A stretch of 64,000 bases of DNA from Varibaculum massiliense. GTDB taxonomy: Bacteria; Actinomycetota; Actinomycetes; Actinomycetales; Actinomycetaceae. The stretch spans positions 1,240,001-1,304,000 of the forward strand of contig NZ_FNWI01000004.1 of the NCBI RefSeq assembly GCF_900106855.1. The letters run 5' to 3'. Each line of letters opens with the position of its first letter. Within the stretch, counting starts at the first letter, position 1. A program made the position numbers and the translations under genes. A model generated the notes under the pieces. It was not told the origin of the DNA. It saw nothing but the letters and a program-made list of their open reading frames with translations, and made no database searches. Below, piece after piece: positions 1 to 8,330 of the stretch.

Positions 1-1266
1 GTGCAAGAAAAAGGAACCCATCTGGATTTATGGCAGGATTCCTATGCTGCGCGAGCTCATAACCTGCGAGAATCCGAAATTCGCGCCCTCTTTTCAGTGG
101 TTTCCCGTCCGGAAGTGGTTTCTTTAGCAGGAGGGATGCCCAATATCCACGATTTACCGCTGGCAAAACTAGCCAATAGCGCCCAGCAACTGGTGCTAGA
201 ACATGGTGAACAGGCGATGCAATATGGTGGCGGGCAGGGCTGGGCGCCGCTGCGCGAAGCTATAACTGAAGTAATGGCCGAAGAGGGCATCCACGCTAAC
301 CCTGATAACGTAGTTATCACTACCGGCTCGCAACAAGCATTAGACCTGGTCACGCAGCTTTTCATTGAGCCAGGCGACGTGATTTTAGCCGAGTCGCCTT
401 CCTATGTGGGAGCCCTGGGAGTTTTTAATGCCTACCAGGCGGATGTGCGTCATATTGCCCTTGATGATCAGGGGATGATTCCGGCAGAGTTTGCCCGCGC
501 CGTTGAGCAGGCGCGCGCCGAAGGAAAACGTATCAAGTATCTGTACACCATCCCCAATTTCCATAATCCCGCCGGGGTATCAATGTCGATTTCGCGCCGC
601 AAGGAACTGGTGGAACTGTGTCGTAAATATGGGGTATTGATCTTAGAAGATAACCCTTATGGGCTTCTAGGCTTTGAGGGACAAACTATGACTCCCCTAG
701 TTGAACTTGCCCCTGACCTGGTAGTTTACCTTGGCTCATTTTCTAAAATCTTCGCTCCGGGCTTTCGGATTGGTTGGGCGTATGCGCCTTCGGCAGTCAG
801 GGACAAACTGGTAGTGGCCTCCGAATCCGCTATTTTATCGCCCTCAATGGTAGGGCAAATGGCTATTCATGCTTATCTGCGCGACTATGATTGGCGCGGG
901 CAGATTGACTCGTATCGGCAAATGTATCGAGGACGCCGTGACGCCATGTTAGAGGCTTTAGCTGATTACCTGCCGGAATGTCAATGGACGGTTCCCGAAG
1001 GTGGATTTTACACTTGGCTTACCCTGCCAGAGGGACTAGATTCCAAAGCTATGCTTACCCGGGCAGTTAGCGAACTGGTGGCCTATACCCCCGGCACCGC
1101 CTTTTATGCCTCTAACGAAGGTCACCAAAATATCCGCCTATCGTTTTGCTATCCCCCGGAAGACGAGATCCGTGAGGGCGTACGCCGCTTAGCCAAAGTG
1201 GTGCATCGGGAAATGGAGCTAGTGAGGTTATTTGCTTCCCAGCAGAAAGGTAACAGCCATGACTGA
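1..1266 (+). CDS. PLP-dependent aminotransferase, class I/II (MocR/2-aminoadipate type)
   Basis: A fold-type I aminotransferase of about 421 residues that would move an amino group between an amino acid and a 2-oxo acid in the cytoplasm. The substrate-loop start VSLAGGMPN (about residues 40-48), the central YLYTIPNFHNPAGVSMS segment and the Schiff-base lysine in GSFSK (K249) followed by the phosphate-binding arginine in FRIGW are visible. This pattern resembles 2-aminoadipate/branched-chain-type enzymes without the GntR domain of MocR. The GTG at the first base of the window fits the usual family length, but the true start could lie upstream of the window. Its stop overlaps the start of the next gene by 8 nt, so the two are probably translationally coupled. 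The exact substrate cannot be read from sequence. Confidence 0.85.
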   Translation: MQEKGTHLDLWQDSYAARAHNLRESEIRALFSVVSRPEVVSLAGGMPNIHDLPLAKLANSAQQLVLEHGEQAMQYGGGQGWAPLREAITEVMAEEGIHANPDNVVITTGSQQALDLVTQLFIEPGDVILAESPSYVGALGVFNAYQADVRHIALDDQGMIPAEFARAVEQARAEGKRIKYLYTIPNFHNPAGVSMSISRRKELVELCRKYGVLILEDNPYGLLGFEGQTMTPLVELAPDLVVYLGSFSKIFAPGFRIGWAYAPSAVRDKLVVASESAILSPSMVGQMAIHAYLRDYDWRGQIDSYRQMYRGRRDAMLEALADYLPECQWTVPEGGFYTWLTLPEGLDSKAMLTRAVSELVAYTPGTAFYASNEGHQNIRLSFCYPPEDEIREGVRRLAKVVHREMELVRLFASQQKGNSHD

Positions 1267-2221
1267 AAGTAAATGCTTAAAAGTTGCGATTATTACCGGA
1301 GGTCAGCTCCATGAGCGGGAAGTTTCGCTGCGTTCGGCAAATAGAGTAGCTACTCAGCTGCGCCAATACGGTCACCATCTGGAAATTCTGGAGCTAGATC
1401 GGGATCTGTTGAGCGAACTCAACGACTTTGCCCCCGACGTGGTTTGGCCGATTATTCACGGGCGTGAGGGCGAGGACGGCTCGCTTCAAGATTTGCTGGA
1501 GCTCAGCGGACTACCCTATGTAGGTTCTGGCCCTAAGGGTTGTAGGATTTCACTTTCAAAACCGGTAGCAAAATCGGTGGTGGAAAAGAACGGCTTACCT
1601 ACTCCGCGTTCAGTAGCCCTCCCCCAAATGCTATTTCGCCAGGTGGGAGCGGATACTTTACTGAGTGAAGTATCCAATCGCTTGGGTTATCCTCTAATGG
1701 TTAAGCCTTCTCGGGGCGGCTCCGCCATGGGAATTACCTACGTGGAGAACGAGGGCGCGCTACGTACCGCAATGGTAAACGCCTTCGCCTATGACGACGA
1801 GGTTTTAATTGAGCGCTTTGTTTCAGGGCGAGAAATCTCGGTTTCTATAGTTGAAGAAGCAGGCGCTCCTCGGGCTCTACCCCCGGTAGAAATCCGCACT
1901 GACGTTGGTAGATACGATTTTGATGCGCGTTATTTAACCGGACGCACCGAATTTTTTACCCCCGCGCCTTTAGATCCCGATCTTGATGACCGGGTCCGCT
2001 CCTTGGCTTTAGACTGTCACCGGGTTCTAGAGTTAGAGGATTTTTCTCGCATTGACATGATTGTGGATAAGGCGGGTAATCCTTGGTTCATTGACGCTAA
2101 TGTAGTACCCGGTATGACTGACACATCGCTTTGGCCTTTAGCAGCCCAGTCAGATTTAGGCTTTGGAAAACTTATCAATGTGATTACTTGCGAAGCTGCC
2201 ACTCGCGGTATCCGCGCCTAG
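1259..2221 (+). CDS. ddl: D-alanine--D-alanine ligase (ATP-grasp)
   Basis: ATP-grasp ligase of 320 residues that joins two D-alanines for peptidoglycan precursors. Visible features are an N-terminal VAIITGGQLHEREVSLRS loop, IHGREGEDGSLQ, GLPYVGSG, the ATP-grasp core KPSRGGSAMGI and the metal site region DMIVDKAGNPWFIDANVVPGMT. I chose the ATG at 1259, preceded by AAAGG at 1246-1250, rather than a longer start at 1232 that lies inside the aminotransferase gene. It overlaps that gene by 8 nt. It is convergent with parB. The canonical family motif is ENTxPGMT with serine or asparagine variants, and here it reads DANVVPGMT, so a related D-Ala-type ligase specificity is possible. A paralogue elsewhere in the genome cannot be excluded. 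Confidence 0.85.
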   Translation: MTESKCLKVAIITGGQLHEREVSLRSANRVATQLRQYGHHLEILELDRDLLSELNDFAPDVVWPIIHGREGEDGSLQDLLELSGLPYVGSGPKGCRISLSKPVAKSVVEKNGLPTPRSVALPQMLFRQVGADTLLSEVSNRLGYPLMVKPSRGGSAMGITYVENEGALRTAMVNAFAYDDEVLIERFVSGREISVSIVEEAGAPRALPPVEIRTDVGRYDFDARYLTGRTEFFTPAPLDPDLDDRVRSLALDCHRVLELEDFSRIDMIVDKAGNPWFIDANVVPGMTDTSLWPLAAQSDLGFGKLINVITCEAATRGIRA

Positions 2222-2332
2222 CTAGCTGTAACGCTGCGGTACTTTTCCCAAAAAAGCATTTTCAGATTTGCTCAAGCTTTGAATTGTTGACCTTTCATTA
2301 CAAGCGGGCGAACTAACTGGCGGAAGCCTTAC

Positions 2333-3496
2333 TTACTTGCGTTTATCACTAGCCTTCTCTAGCAAGCTAGTAATCCGCGCTAAATCAGCTTCATCTGCGT
2401 ATTCAATAACTAATTTACTGGTTTTCTTACCCGGTTTAATAACCACACGAGTATCCAAAATATCTGTCCAGCGTGCCTGCGCTAGCTCTTGACTAGCAGA
2501 AAGTTTGGGCTTGCTCCGCGAGGAAGTCCCCCGTCGCCTTGCCGCTCCGCGCACATTTCCCAGTGCCACAATTTCTTCAGTAGAACGTACCGATAGACCC
2601 TCGGCAATAATGCGATCGGCTAGGTATTCTTGATCTGCTGGATCACTTATCCCCAAGAGGGCGCGGGCATGCCCCGCAGAAAGCACTCCCGCAGCAACTT
2701 TCGGTTGCACGCTAGCTGGCAAACGTAACAGTCGCAAAGCATTAGTAATGGCGGGTCGAGATTTAGAGACCCTTTTTGAAAGTTCCTGCTGAGTACAGCC
2801 AAAATCCTCCATTAACTGCTGATAGGCTGCTGCTTCTTCCAAAGGATTAAGTTGAACTCGATGCAGGTTTTCGATGAGCGCATCCAATAACATCTTGTTA
2901 TCGCTGGTTTCACGAACGATAGCAGGAATCTGGTCTACTTTCGCCAGCTGACATGCTCGCAGCCGCCGTTCTCCCATGATTAATTCGTAAGCGTTTTTAT
3001 CGGTAGGATCTGTGCGCACCACAACTGGTTGTAATAGTCCTACTTCTTTTATTGAAGCAGCCAGTTCCGCAATTTCATCTTCGTCGAAGGTTTGGCGGGG
3101 CTGGGAGCGATTGGGATTTATTTTCTTAACTGCTATAAGTTCAAGTCTCGCCCCCGGTACCGGTACCAACGATGTTTCACGTGAAACATCGTCTTTCCCT
3201 TCACCTTTCTTTGACTGAGGTGATCGAACTTGCTTTACCTTGCGTGCTGCCAAATTTTCAGCTTTTTTTCGCTCAGTTTGGGGGCGCGAACTACGTAATG
3301 TTTCACGTGAAACAATTTTACGAGGTTCCAAAAGTTCCTTGGCGGAACCACCTTTGGGGGAGTGCCCGTGACCACCAAAAAAAATATCTGCCGGTCGAGA
3401 GTCAGTATCTGCTTTCACTTCTGCAGGTTTAGTTTCTACTGGCTCTGTGGGAATCAGCGCAGATAGCCCTCGCCCCAAATGCTTCTTTCTCGCCAT
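2333..3496 (-). CDS. parB: Chromosome-partitioning protein ParB (CTPase, parS-binding)
   Basis: Binds parS near the origin and spreads as a CTP-dependent clamp, acting with ParA in chromosome segregation. The 387-residue protein has MARKKHLGRGLSALIP at the N-terminus, which is the usual ParA-interacting motif. A low-complexity linker of about 100 residues follows, then the ParB/sulfiredoxin CTPase domain (about 120-215: INPNRSQPRQTFDEDEIAELAASI and the GERRLRA motif), an HTH (about 235-290: TQQELSKRVSKSRPAITNALRLL) and a C-terminal dimerisation region. Its start overlaps the parA stop by one base (TAATG arrangement). Both perfect parS sites of this window lie in the linker-coding part and are translated as VSRET near residues 61-66 and 103-108. 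Confidence 0.97.
   Translation of the reverse strand: MARKKHLGRGLSALIPTEPVETKPAEVKADTDSRPADIFFGGHGHSPKGGSAKELLEPRKIVSRETLRSSRPQTERKKAENLAARKVKQVRSPQSKKGEGKDDVSRETSLVPVPGARLELIAVKKINPNRSQPRQTFDEDEIAELAASIKEVGLLQPVVVRTDPTDKNAYELIMGERRLRACQLAKVDQIPAIVRETSDNKMLLDALIENLHRVQLNPLEEAAAYQQLMEDFGCTQQELSKRVSKSRPAITNALRLLRLPASVQPKVAAGVLSAGHARALLGISDPADQEYLADRIIAEGLSVRSTEEIVALGNVRGAARRRGTSSRSKPKLSASQELAQARWTDILDTRVVIKPGKKTSKLVIEYADEADLARITSLLEKASDKRK
3173..3188. promoter_or_regulatory. parS: parS site 1
   Basis: TGTTTCACGTGAAACA is a perfect match to the widely conserved 16-bp parS palindrome bound by ParB. Here it is embedded in a longer 20-bp palindrome spanning 3171-3190. It lies within the parB coding sequence, about 5 kb from dnaA. 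Confidence 0.95.
3299..3314. promoter_or_regulatory. parS: parS site 2
   Basis: A second perfect 16-bp parS, TGTTTCACGTGAAACA, 126 bp from the first. It is in the same reading frame of parB, so both sites encode the same pentapeptide VSRET. Confidence 0.95.
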
Positions 3497-4401
3497 TACG
3501 ATTTCTCCTCCCGGCTAACCAACTCATAAGCGGCATCTAAATAACATTTTGCACCTTTAGAGGCCGGTTGGTAAGTCAAAATGGATTCTTCATGCGAGGG
3601 AGCCTCTGCTAAAGCCACGTTACGGGGAATAATTGTTTCCATCACTATGTCGCCATAGTAGGCGCGTACCTCTTCTAAAACTCCTTTACCTAGCAAGGTG
3701 TTGGTGGTAACCATGGTAGGCAAAATCCCGGTAAATCGCAGGTGGGGATTAAGGCGAATAACCAACATATCAATGGTGTTAGTTAATTGAGTAAGTCCCT
3801 CCAAAGCCAAATATTCTGCCTGCAAAGGAACCAAGACTTCCTGCGCAGCTACCAAGGCGTTAACCGTCATTATCCCCAGCGATGGGGGAGAATCGATGAA
3901 GATATAGTCGAAATATTCGCCACCGCTTAATAATTGATGTACTGCCTCGGCAAGAATCTGTTGAAAATTAGTCCGCTCGTTTAGCTCTAGCTCTATACCC
4001 GCCATATTCATAGAGGCAGGTACTACCCAAAGATTCGGGATTTTCGCGTTTTGTACTAGCGCGTCTCGCAGAGCTGTTCCTTCGGTCATTACCTCGTAAA
4101 GGGAAAGCTGGCCTTCAACGAGGTGACGAAAACCTAGAGAAGAGGAGGCGTTTCCCTGCTGGTCAGCATCGATAACCAGAACTTTTAATCCACCTAAAGC
4201 CAGCGCCGCCGCTAGGTTCACCACCGTAGTAGTCTTACCGACACCGCCTTTTTGGTTCGCCACCGCAATTACCCGCGGTTTTTGGGGCGCAGGCAAAATA
4301 TCGGTTTCGCCGGGATTAAACGCACGCCTAGTAAAGCCGTTATCGTTTCCGCTATCTGCTTGCTCCACCATATCTGCATCTGCTAATCGATGCTTGCTCA
4401 T
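3496..4401 (-). CDS. parA: Chromosome-partitioning ATPase ParA
   Basis: Walker-type ATPase of 301 residues that binds DNA non-specifically and moves ParB-parS complexes. The deviant Walker A KGGVGKT is at residues 51-57 after VIAVANQ. The Walker A' segment VLVIDADQQGNASSSLG and the Walker B region FDYIFIDSPPSLGIMTVNAL are present. An N-terminal extension of about 40 residues precedes the ATPase core, as in other actinobacterial ParA proteins. It lies directly upstream of and one base overlapping parB, and 36 bp downstream of rsmG, so it is probably in one transcription unit with the rpmH-side genes. Confidence 0.97.
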   Translation of the reverse strand: MSKHRLADADMVEQADSGNDNGFTRRAFNPGETDILPAPQKPRVIAVANQKGGVGKTTTVVNLAAALALGGLKVLVIDADQQGNASSSLGFRHLVEGQLSLYEVMTEGTALRDALVQNAKIPNLWVVPASMNMAGIELELNERTNFQQILAEAVHQLLSGGEYFDYIFIDSPPSLGIMTVNALVAAQEVLVPLQAEYLALEGLTQLTNTIDMLVIRLNPHLRFTGILPTMVTTNTLLGKGVLEEVRAYYGDIVMETIIPRNVALAEAPSHEESILTYQPASKGAKCYLDAAYELVSREEKS

Positions 4402-4437
4402 TATGCCTCCAACAAGAGTTGTAAAAAGCTTGCCACC

Positions 4438-5091
4438 CTAGGGGCGCTTCGTTGCCATGATGATACGAGTGATTGAATCATCCATTAGGGAAGGTACTTC
4501 CTCTATATGTGCCGACTCTAGTTTAGCGGCTGCCAATTCCTCCCGAGCCTCTGTTAGTTCCAGGGGAGCTCGCTCGCCCTTAATCGCTAGCATCCGTCCT
4601 CCAGGAGCCACCAGTTTGCCCGAGATACGCACTAGTTTCTTCAGGTTCGCAACCGCCCGGGAGGTAACCGCAGAAAACTTTTGGTTAGGGGGTAAATCTT
4701 GGCTGCGAGAACGCAATACTTCTACGTTTTCTAGTCCCAGCTCATTCTTTACTTCCTCTAGCCATTTACTACGCCGAGCCAGAGGCTCGATTAAGTAAAA
4801 CTGCAGGTCAGGACGCATTATAGCTAACACTATACCCGGTAGTCCCGCTCCCGATCCCACATCAGCAACGGTTACATTTCTGCCCAGAGGCAAGAACTTT
4901 TCCGCCGCCGCGCAATTTAGCACATGCCGCGGCCAGAGCCGGGGGAGTTCGCGCGGACCTAATAGTCCGCGCAATTCACCTTGGTCTGCCAGCATCTGTG
5001 CATAGCGAGTCATAACCGTAAAAGAAGAACCAAAGAACTCTTTTACGTTCTCTCCTGGGAGCGCAAGCTCAAAATCTCCTGCTGCTGACAT
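4438..5091 (-). CDS. rsmG: 16S rRNA (guanine-527-N7)-methyltransferase RsmG
   Basis: SAM-dependent methyltransferase (217 residues, usual family length) that makes m7G527 in 16S rRNA. Loss of this enzyme gives low-level streptomycin resistance in other bacteria. The SAM-binding glycine motif VADVGSGAGLPGIVLAI (about 74-90) and the downstream FSAVTSRAVANLKKL region (about 139-153) are characteristic. It sits between jag and parA, the conserved actinobacterial and firmicute origin order. A 61-bp gap separates it from jag. Confidence 0.95.
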   Translation of the reverse strand: MSAAGDFELALPGENVKEFFGSSFTVMTRYAQMLADQGELRGLLGPRELPRLWPRHVLNCAAAEKFLPLGRNVTVADVGSGAGLPGIVLAIMRPDLQFYLIEPLARRSKWLEEVKNELGLENVEVLRSRSQDLPPNQKFSAVTSRAVANLKKLVRISGKLVAPGGRMLAIKGERAPLELTEAREELAAAKLESAHIEEVPSLMDDSITRIIMATKRP

Positions 5092-5152
5092 AGCGAAACC
5101 TAAATCAGTAAAACCAGCCCGCTAAGACCTAAAAGTCAGCGGGAAAGGCAAA

Positions 5153-5677
5153 CTATTCTTCTTCTGATTCCGGTCCGGTTTCGGTCGGATAAATAACTAC
5201 CGCCCGGTTCGGAGCTTGACCTTGCGAACCGGAATATACACCTTCACCAGCAGCTACGTCGTGACATACTTTACGCTCAAAAGGATTCATAGGCTCAAGG
5301 CGCACCGGTTCCCCGGTGGTTTTTGCCTTGGTTATCGCCTCTTCAGCGATAGCCCGCAATTCTTGTTTGCGTTCCTCACGATAGCCCACAATATCCAGCA
5401 TTAAGCGCGAATGTTCTCCGGTTTTTTGCGAGACTGCCAGGCGAGTTAAATCCTGTAATGCTTCTAGCACCTCGCCCTCTTTACCTACCAAACGCTTCAG
5501 GTCAGAAACATCTTGCGGATCCGCAACCACATCAACACTGGCGCGATCGTGTTCTACATCGATTTCTAAATCTCCGCCCAAATCCGCAATATCGAGCAGT
5601 TCTTCCAAATAATCGGCGGCAATATCGCCCTCTTCTTCTAAAGCTGCCACCCGGTCTGGGGATTCCTCTTCGCTCAT
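5153..5677 (-). CDS. jag: Jag/SpoIIIJ-associated RNA-binding protein (KH-R3H, also called KhpB/EloR)
   Basis: Single-stranded RNA-binding protein of 174 residues. A KH-like domain with the motif GKEGEVLEALQ (about 83-93) is followed by an R3H domain (ERKVCHDVA, then GSQGQAPNRAVVIYP). The family acts with KhpA in RNA control tied to cell wall growth. I set the start at the ATG 5677 (MSEEESPD), which has AGAGGAA upstream. A longer form from 5707 would begin upstream of that ribosome-binding site. It lies 36 bp downstream of yidC, the standard arrangement. Confidence 0.93.
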   Translation of the reverse strand: MSEEESPDRVAALEEEGDIAADYLEELLDIADLGGDLEIDVEHDRASVDVVADPQDVSDLKRLVGKEGEVLEALQDLTRLAVSQKTGEHSRLMLDIVGYREERKQELRAIAEEAITKAKTTGEPVRLEPMNPFERKVCHDVAAGEGVYSGSQGQAPNRAVVIYPTETGPESEEE

Positions 5678-5712
5678 GATACTTATTCCTCTCTTAACTA
5701 CCTGCAATAATC

Positions 5713-7086
5713 CTATCGGTTCTTCCGCCTATTTTTACCGGCATTATTCTTCCTGCGCGCCTGGCGGCGTTTCGCTTTTTCTTGTTCACTCAGCCCGCTA
5801 CCCTGACGGCGACGTTTGGCTTGCGCATCCCGCTGTGCGCGAGTAAGCCGTTTCGGTTGTGCCTGGGCATTGCGTACTCCCGGCTTTAATCCTTCCTGTT
5901 GTTCGGCAGCCTTTTTTTCTAGCGCCGTCATCATGCGGGACTTTTTAACCGGTTTCCTTGGTTTTTCTTCTAGTTCCAGGTCTTGAGCTTTCTTATGCAG
6001 CCTGTCCTGGGTTTCTTTATGGAGGGCGACACCTTCGCGCAACACTTCGCCATTTTCCACCTCGGCAAAGGGATCTTCATTACCTTGGCGATTAGCTTTA
6101 ACCTCGAGGCGTAAGCCCTTCGCTACGTCCTCGCCGCTTAGTCCCATTTCGGACAGCTTCTGGTTGTATTCCTTTAGAGTTTCCTCTTTAAATTTATCGT
6201 ATTTTACCTGGTGACGCCGCATTTGCTTATCATGAGCGGGGGAGCCGGGAGTGGGCAAATAATACATAACGAACATCTGCTGAATGAAGCTGACTACCAT
6301 GGTCACTACCAGGTAGACCAGCACCCCAATCTGCACGATAAAACCGAACCAGGCGGTCATCAGCGGCATCACATATACCATCATCTTCATCATCCGCATT
6401 TGCTGCGGATTGGAAGTGTTCATATTGCGCCGCATATTGATGAACTGTTGGAAGAACATCAACCCGCCATAGAGCAGCACGGAAATAATAATCAGGGCTT
6501 TTGTCGCAGTTGGGTCGGAGGCGGTGTTATTAAAAGTATCCGAAAGATAAACCCCAAAAACTGTAGATTTATCCATCTCTGCCGCCAGGGTGGAATCAAA
6601 CCCTCCGATATGAGCTCCCGGATGCTTAGCGATTAAAGGCATTTGCCAAAGTACCCGGTACAAAGCAGCCAAGATTGGCAATTGAATAAGCAACGGGAAA
6701 CACGATGCCATCGGGTTGACACCATATTCTTTGTACAAGGTCATGGTTTCTTGGCTCATCTGCTGCTTAGAAACCTGGTCGTTGCGTCCCTTATATTTTT
6801 CTTGAATCGCTTTGATTTGGGGCTGAATAGCACTCATTCCCCGGGTGGACTTTATCTGTTTAATAAACAGGGGAATAATTAGTAGCCGCACGAAAATCGT
6901 CAGCACCACGATCGATAGCACCCAGGTAGCACCAGGTCCTTCCGGTAACCCCAACAAAGTCAGTCCCTTGTGGATTCCTACTAGTACCCAGGCAGTCACC
7001 CACTTGAAGGGATATAAAACGGTGTCATACCAGCCGCCCGATGTGGGCTGGGTAGATGCCGCTAGCATCTGCGCATTTAGCAACAT
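5713..7086 (-). CDS. yidC: Membrane protein insertase YidC/Oxa1
   Basis: Integral membrane insertase of 457 residues. It has a first transmembrane segment near residues 50-75, the charged loop IKSTRGMSAIQPQIKAIQEKYKG, the conserved YGVNPMASCFPLLIQLPILAALYRVL hydrophobic core and further membrane helices to about residue 290. A long C-terminal cytoplasmic tail (about 300-457) is rich in Lys, Arg and Gln and ends KNNAGKNRRKNR, which suits ribosome contact. There is no large periplasmic P1 domain, as expected for Gram-positive YidC. It is flanked by yidD (12 bp gap) and jag. Confidence 0.96.
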   Translation of the reverse strand: MLLNAQMLAASTQPTSGGWYDTVLYPFKWVTAWVLVGIHKGLTLLGLPEGPGATWVLSIVVLTIFVRLLIIPLFIKQIKSTRGMSAIQPQIKAIQEKYKGRNDQVSKQQMSQETMTLYKEYGVNPMASCFPLLIQLPILAALYRVLWQMPLIAKHPGAHIGGFDSTLAAEMDKSTVFGVYLSDTFNNTASDPTATKALIIISVLLYGGLMFFQQFINMRRNMNTSNPQQMRMMKMMVYVMPLMTAWFGFIVQIGVLVYLVVTMVVSFIQQMFVMYYLPTPGSPAHDKQMRRHQVKYDKFKEETLKEYNQKLSEMGLSGEDVAKGLRLEVKANRQGNEDPFAEVENGEVLREGVALHKETQDRLHKKAQDLELEEKPRKPVKKSRMMTALEKKAAEQQEGLKPGVRNAQAQPKRLTRAQRDAQAKRRRQGSGLSEQEKAKRRQARRKNNAGKNRRKNR

Positions 7087-7098
7087 GGATTTGCTCCT

Positions 7099-7431
7099 TT
7101 ACTGTTTTACCCGGCTGAGTAGGGATGCATTATCTATCTTTGCCCAATGTTCTTGGAGTTCGCTTAAAGTCATCTGATGATAGGGCGCGCTTTTCCATTT
7201 TCCTTTTTCCGGGGGATAATCGACTCCCCCATCTGAAAGTGGATTACAGCGCACAAGGCGCCAAACACTAAGCAGACTTCCTTTAAGGGCGCCGTGTATT
7301 CGCACTGCCGAAAGCGCATAGTTACTGCAGCTGGGATAATACTTGCAGCGCGGGGGAAATAGGGGAGACAGGTAGCGCTGATAAAAGCTAACTACGAATA
7401 TTAGCCCCCTCTGCGCGATATTCCCACTCAC
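7099..7431 (-). CDS. yidD: Membrane protein insertion efficiency factor YidD
   Basis: Small protein (110 residues) of the YidD family. The signature cysteine-rich block FPPRCKYYPSCSNYALSAVRIHGALKGSLLSVWRLVRCNPL is complete and is preceded by a short amphipathic or hydrophobic N-terminus (IFVVSFYQRYLSPL). It is thought to help YidC-mediated membrane insertion. Its start overlaps the end of rnpA by 4 nt and it ends 12 bp before yidC, which supports one operon. The C-terminal tail after GGVDYPPEK is longer than in many homologues. Confidence 0.95.
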   Translation of the reverse strand: MSGNIAQRGLIFVVSFYQRYLSPLFPPRCKYYPSCSNYALSAVRIHGALKGSLLSVWRLVRCNPLSDGGVDYPPEKGKWKSAPYHQMTLSELQEHWAKIDNASLLSRVKQ

Positions 7432-7781
7432 TTTTTTCCCTTTCGCTGCGCCTTACTTAAAGCCTGATCTAGAGCGGCTCCTAGCTGCCTATAAGAAGCG
7501 GTTTTTGCTTTTCCAAGGGCGCGCACTACGGTTAGGCTTCCGCTGCCAAAACTTTCTATTCGCTGCGCGCTAAGTGCTCGCAAGCGCCGTTTAACTCGGT
7601 TACGATCCACTGCCCGGGGCAAAAACCTTTTAGGTACAACGAAACCGACCAGCGGCGCCGAAGTGCCTAACTGGTCGGGTAGGTGGTGCACCACCATCAG
7701 CTGATTTCCGGCGCTTATTCCCCGCCGAAAAACTAAGGAAAAATCGGCTGATTTTTTCAGGCGATTTGCCTGGGGCAACAT
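7428..7781 (-). CDS. rnpA: Ribonuclease P protein component
   Basis: Protein subunit of RNase P (117 residues), which supports the catalytic RNA in 5' maturation of tRNA. N-terminal LPQANRLKKSADFSLVFRRG and the RNR signature in VPKRFLPRAVDRNRVKRRLRAL match the family. The protein is strongly basic. It lies between rpmH (3 bp after its stop) and yidD, the canonical order. The catalytic RNA gene is not in this window. Confidence 0.95.
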   Translation of the reverse strand: MLPQANRLKKSADFSLVFRRGISAGNQLMVVHHLPDQLGTSAPLVGFVVPKRFLPRAVDRNRVKRRLRALSAQRIESFGSGSLTVVRALGKAKTASYRQLGAALDQALSKAQRKGKK

Positions 7782-7784
7782 GTT

Positions 7785-7922
7785 TTAAGCCGACAGTTCC
7801 TTGCGTCCCTTATTCCGACGATTAGCAATAATGGCGCGCCCTGCGCGAGTGCGCATCCTTGCCCTAAATCCATGTTTCTTGGCTCGGCGACGGTTATTCG
7901 GCTGAAAAGTCCGCTTTGTCAC
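7785..7922 (-). CDS. rpmH: 50S ribosomal protein bL34
   Basis: A 45-residue basic protein translated from a GTG start at 7922: [20 protein letters not shown] at the N-terminus, then a [20 protein letters not shown] end. This is the classic bL34 sequence. An AGGAG-type ribosome-binding site lies just upstream on the minus strand (complement of 7931-7935). It is the first gene of the rpmH-rnpA-yidD-yidC-jag-rsmG-parA-parB block reading away from the origin. Confidence 0.97.
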   Translation of the reverse strand: MTKRTFQPNNRRRAKKHGFRARMRTRAGRAIIANRRNKGRKELSA

Positions 7923-8055
7923 TGTAATTCTCCTAAATGTTCTTCGCTTACCGGAATAATAAGCTCCGGTATCTTAGGTTCCAGGCTTCTTAACCCTGGA
8001 TTAGACAACATAAGCAAGCCTACGCATAGCGCTTAGCCAGGTCAAATAGTTATTC

Positions 8056-8071
8056 AGTGGTTATAACCACT
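8056..8071. repeat. 16-bp perfect palindrome in the rpmH-dnaA region
   Basis: AGTGGTTATAACCACT reads identically on both strands. It sits beside the AT-rich stretch and could be an operator or an origin-binding-protein site. No matching family is assigned. Confidence 0.6.
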
Positions 8072-8216
8072 ATTTTTTCTTCCTCTTACCGAGCCTGTGG
8101 AACTTATAAAAATAACAAAGATGTAAGATGTTAATTTTCTATTTTCAAAAATTTCTATTTCCAAAGAGTTTTCGCACGCTATTGCCTTATTCTCCCTTAA
8201 ACTACAAGCGTGTAAG

Positions 8217-8225
8217 TTATCCACA
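8217..8225 (+). promoter_or_regulatory. DnaA box, perfect consensus
   Basis: TTATCCACA, the high-affinity DnaA box, about 105 bp upstream of the dnaA start. It is probably used in origin firing and/or dnaA autoregulation. Confidence 0.85.
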
Positions 8226-8330
8226 ATCTTTTCCCCAGGTTGGGGATAACCCGTTTTTATCCTAGAATCATCATTACCCCCAAAGTTGGGGAAATTCCTC
8301 ACAGTGATTTTAGAGATTTTGGAGAAATCG

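Larger units (their letters stand above)
7923..8330. other. oriC: Putative oriC segment, rpmH-dnaA intergenic region
   Basis: A 408-bp non-coding region between divergent rpmH and dnaA. It holds one perfect DnaA box (8217-8225), a near match on the other strand (TGGGGATAA, 8241-8249) and an AT-rich stretch around 8095-8165. It also has a 16-bp palindrome (8056-8071) and an inverted repeat TACCGGA/TCCGGTA (7949-7955 and 7965-7971) near the rpmH end. In many actinobacteria the main origin lies on the other side of dnaA, so this stretch may be a promoter and DnaA-autoregulation region or half of a bipartite origin. Confidence 0.6.

Noticed and set aside
3012-3432. Plus-strand ORFs over parB near the parS sites
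   Set aside because: They overlap the conserved parB frame and only reflect the parS palindrome and linker in another frame.
6211-6636. 141-residue ORF opposite yidC
   Set aside because: Antisense frame over conserved yidC; histidine-rich, shadow-like translation.
8286-8330. Longer dnaA start at TTG 8286
   Set aside because: TTG without a ribosome-binding site; the extra 15 residues are absent from typical DnaA; ATG 8331 has GGAG upstream.
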